Assembly: GCA_959347315.1 (NCBI GenBank) | Contig: OY365806.1 | Location: 39,436,903 to 39,500,902 of the forward strand | Source of the DNA: Bimastos eiseni | Taxonomy: Eukaryota; Annelida; Clitellata; Crassiclitellata; Lumbricidae | Direction: 5' to 3' | DNA length: 64,000 nucleotides | Shown here: piece after piece, positions 63,832 to 64,000 of the stretch | How the letters are laid out: each line of letters opens with the position of its first letter | How positions within the stretch are numbered: the first letter of the stretch is position 1 | The notes under the pieces: generated by a model | Database searches by the model: none | The model's input: the letters and a program-made list of their open reading frames with translations, nothing else | Told to the model about the DNA's origin: nothing | Program-made: the position numbers and the translations under genes

Positions 63832-64000
63832 GTCTGTCTTCAAAACTGCATTTACAGAAGCTGTGTATTTATGTATTTACTTATTTCATTTTATTTATCA
63901 GTGATATTTTCATTAAGGAAACCTGAAATTACAAGCAAAATGATAAAAGATTATGAAAATTAGAAGTAGGAATTAGTTGTGCTTCAGAAACAAAATTGGA

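Overview
This is a stretch of an animal nuclear genome. About 60 kb of it lies inside one long, intron-rich gene read left to right. I identify the gene as SZT2, the large scaffold subunit of the KICSTOR complex that holds GATOR1 at the lysosome and restrains mTORC1 when nutrients are short. I could place 43 consecutive coding exons between 3887 and 63831 (about 8.5 kb of coding sequence, roughly 2,830 codons). Every exon has an AG acceptor and a GT donor, and the reading phase carries across all 42 introns without a break. The 5' exons lie to the left of the window or were not recognised in 1-3886. The last exons lie beyond 64000.

The organism is an invertebrate metazoan, most probably marine. 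SZT2 is known to be absent from the standard fly and worm genomes. The introns are AT-rich and loaded with mixed mobile elements: CR1/Jockey-like and RTE-like LINEs, hAT, mariner and pogo-like DNA elements, a Helitron, tRNA-derived SINEs and foldback elements. Foldback elements built on tandem repeats were described from sea urchins (TU elements), which makes a deuterostome attractive. The sequence alone does not fix the phylum.

Layout: 1-3886 holds a truncated hAT-type miniature element, a short GC-rich island, a perfect 34-bp hairpin and a LINE fragment. 3887-8018 holds SZT2 exons 1-4 with a hAT-type element, a LINE tail and a small foldback-like element between them. 8019-18480 is a 10.5-kb intron made almost wholly of repeats: a 1.4-kb foldback element in a LINE relic, then a minus-strand LINE split by a plus-strand LINE, an ATAC microsatellite and a ~185-bp tandem array. 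18481-26846 holds exons 5-13 with a mariner relic and a second copy of the hAT-type element. 26847-31250 is an intron with a 1.6-kb 34-bp satellite, a hAT transposase relic and a hAT miniature element. 31251-40674 holds exons 14-22 with a Helitron, a SINE and a third hAT-type copy. 42066-57782 holds exons 23-39 with several LINE, SINE and MITE relics. 57783-61222 is an intron with a second large foldback-type array carrying an RTE-like LINE. 61223-63831 holds exons 40-43.

The most unusual content is the foldback group: three elements whose arms are short-unit tandem arrays in inverted orientation, one with a perfect 8-bp target duplication, and two sharing an inner ~35-bp repeat. Next is a family of ~70-bp palindromic mini-elements with a conserved core, seen at five places. 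I found no independent protein-coding gene other than SZT2, no credible free-standing tRNA or rRNA gene and no CRISPR. All similarities are from memory of protein families; no search was run.
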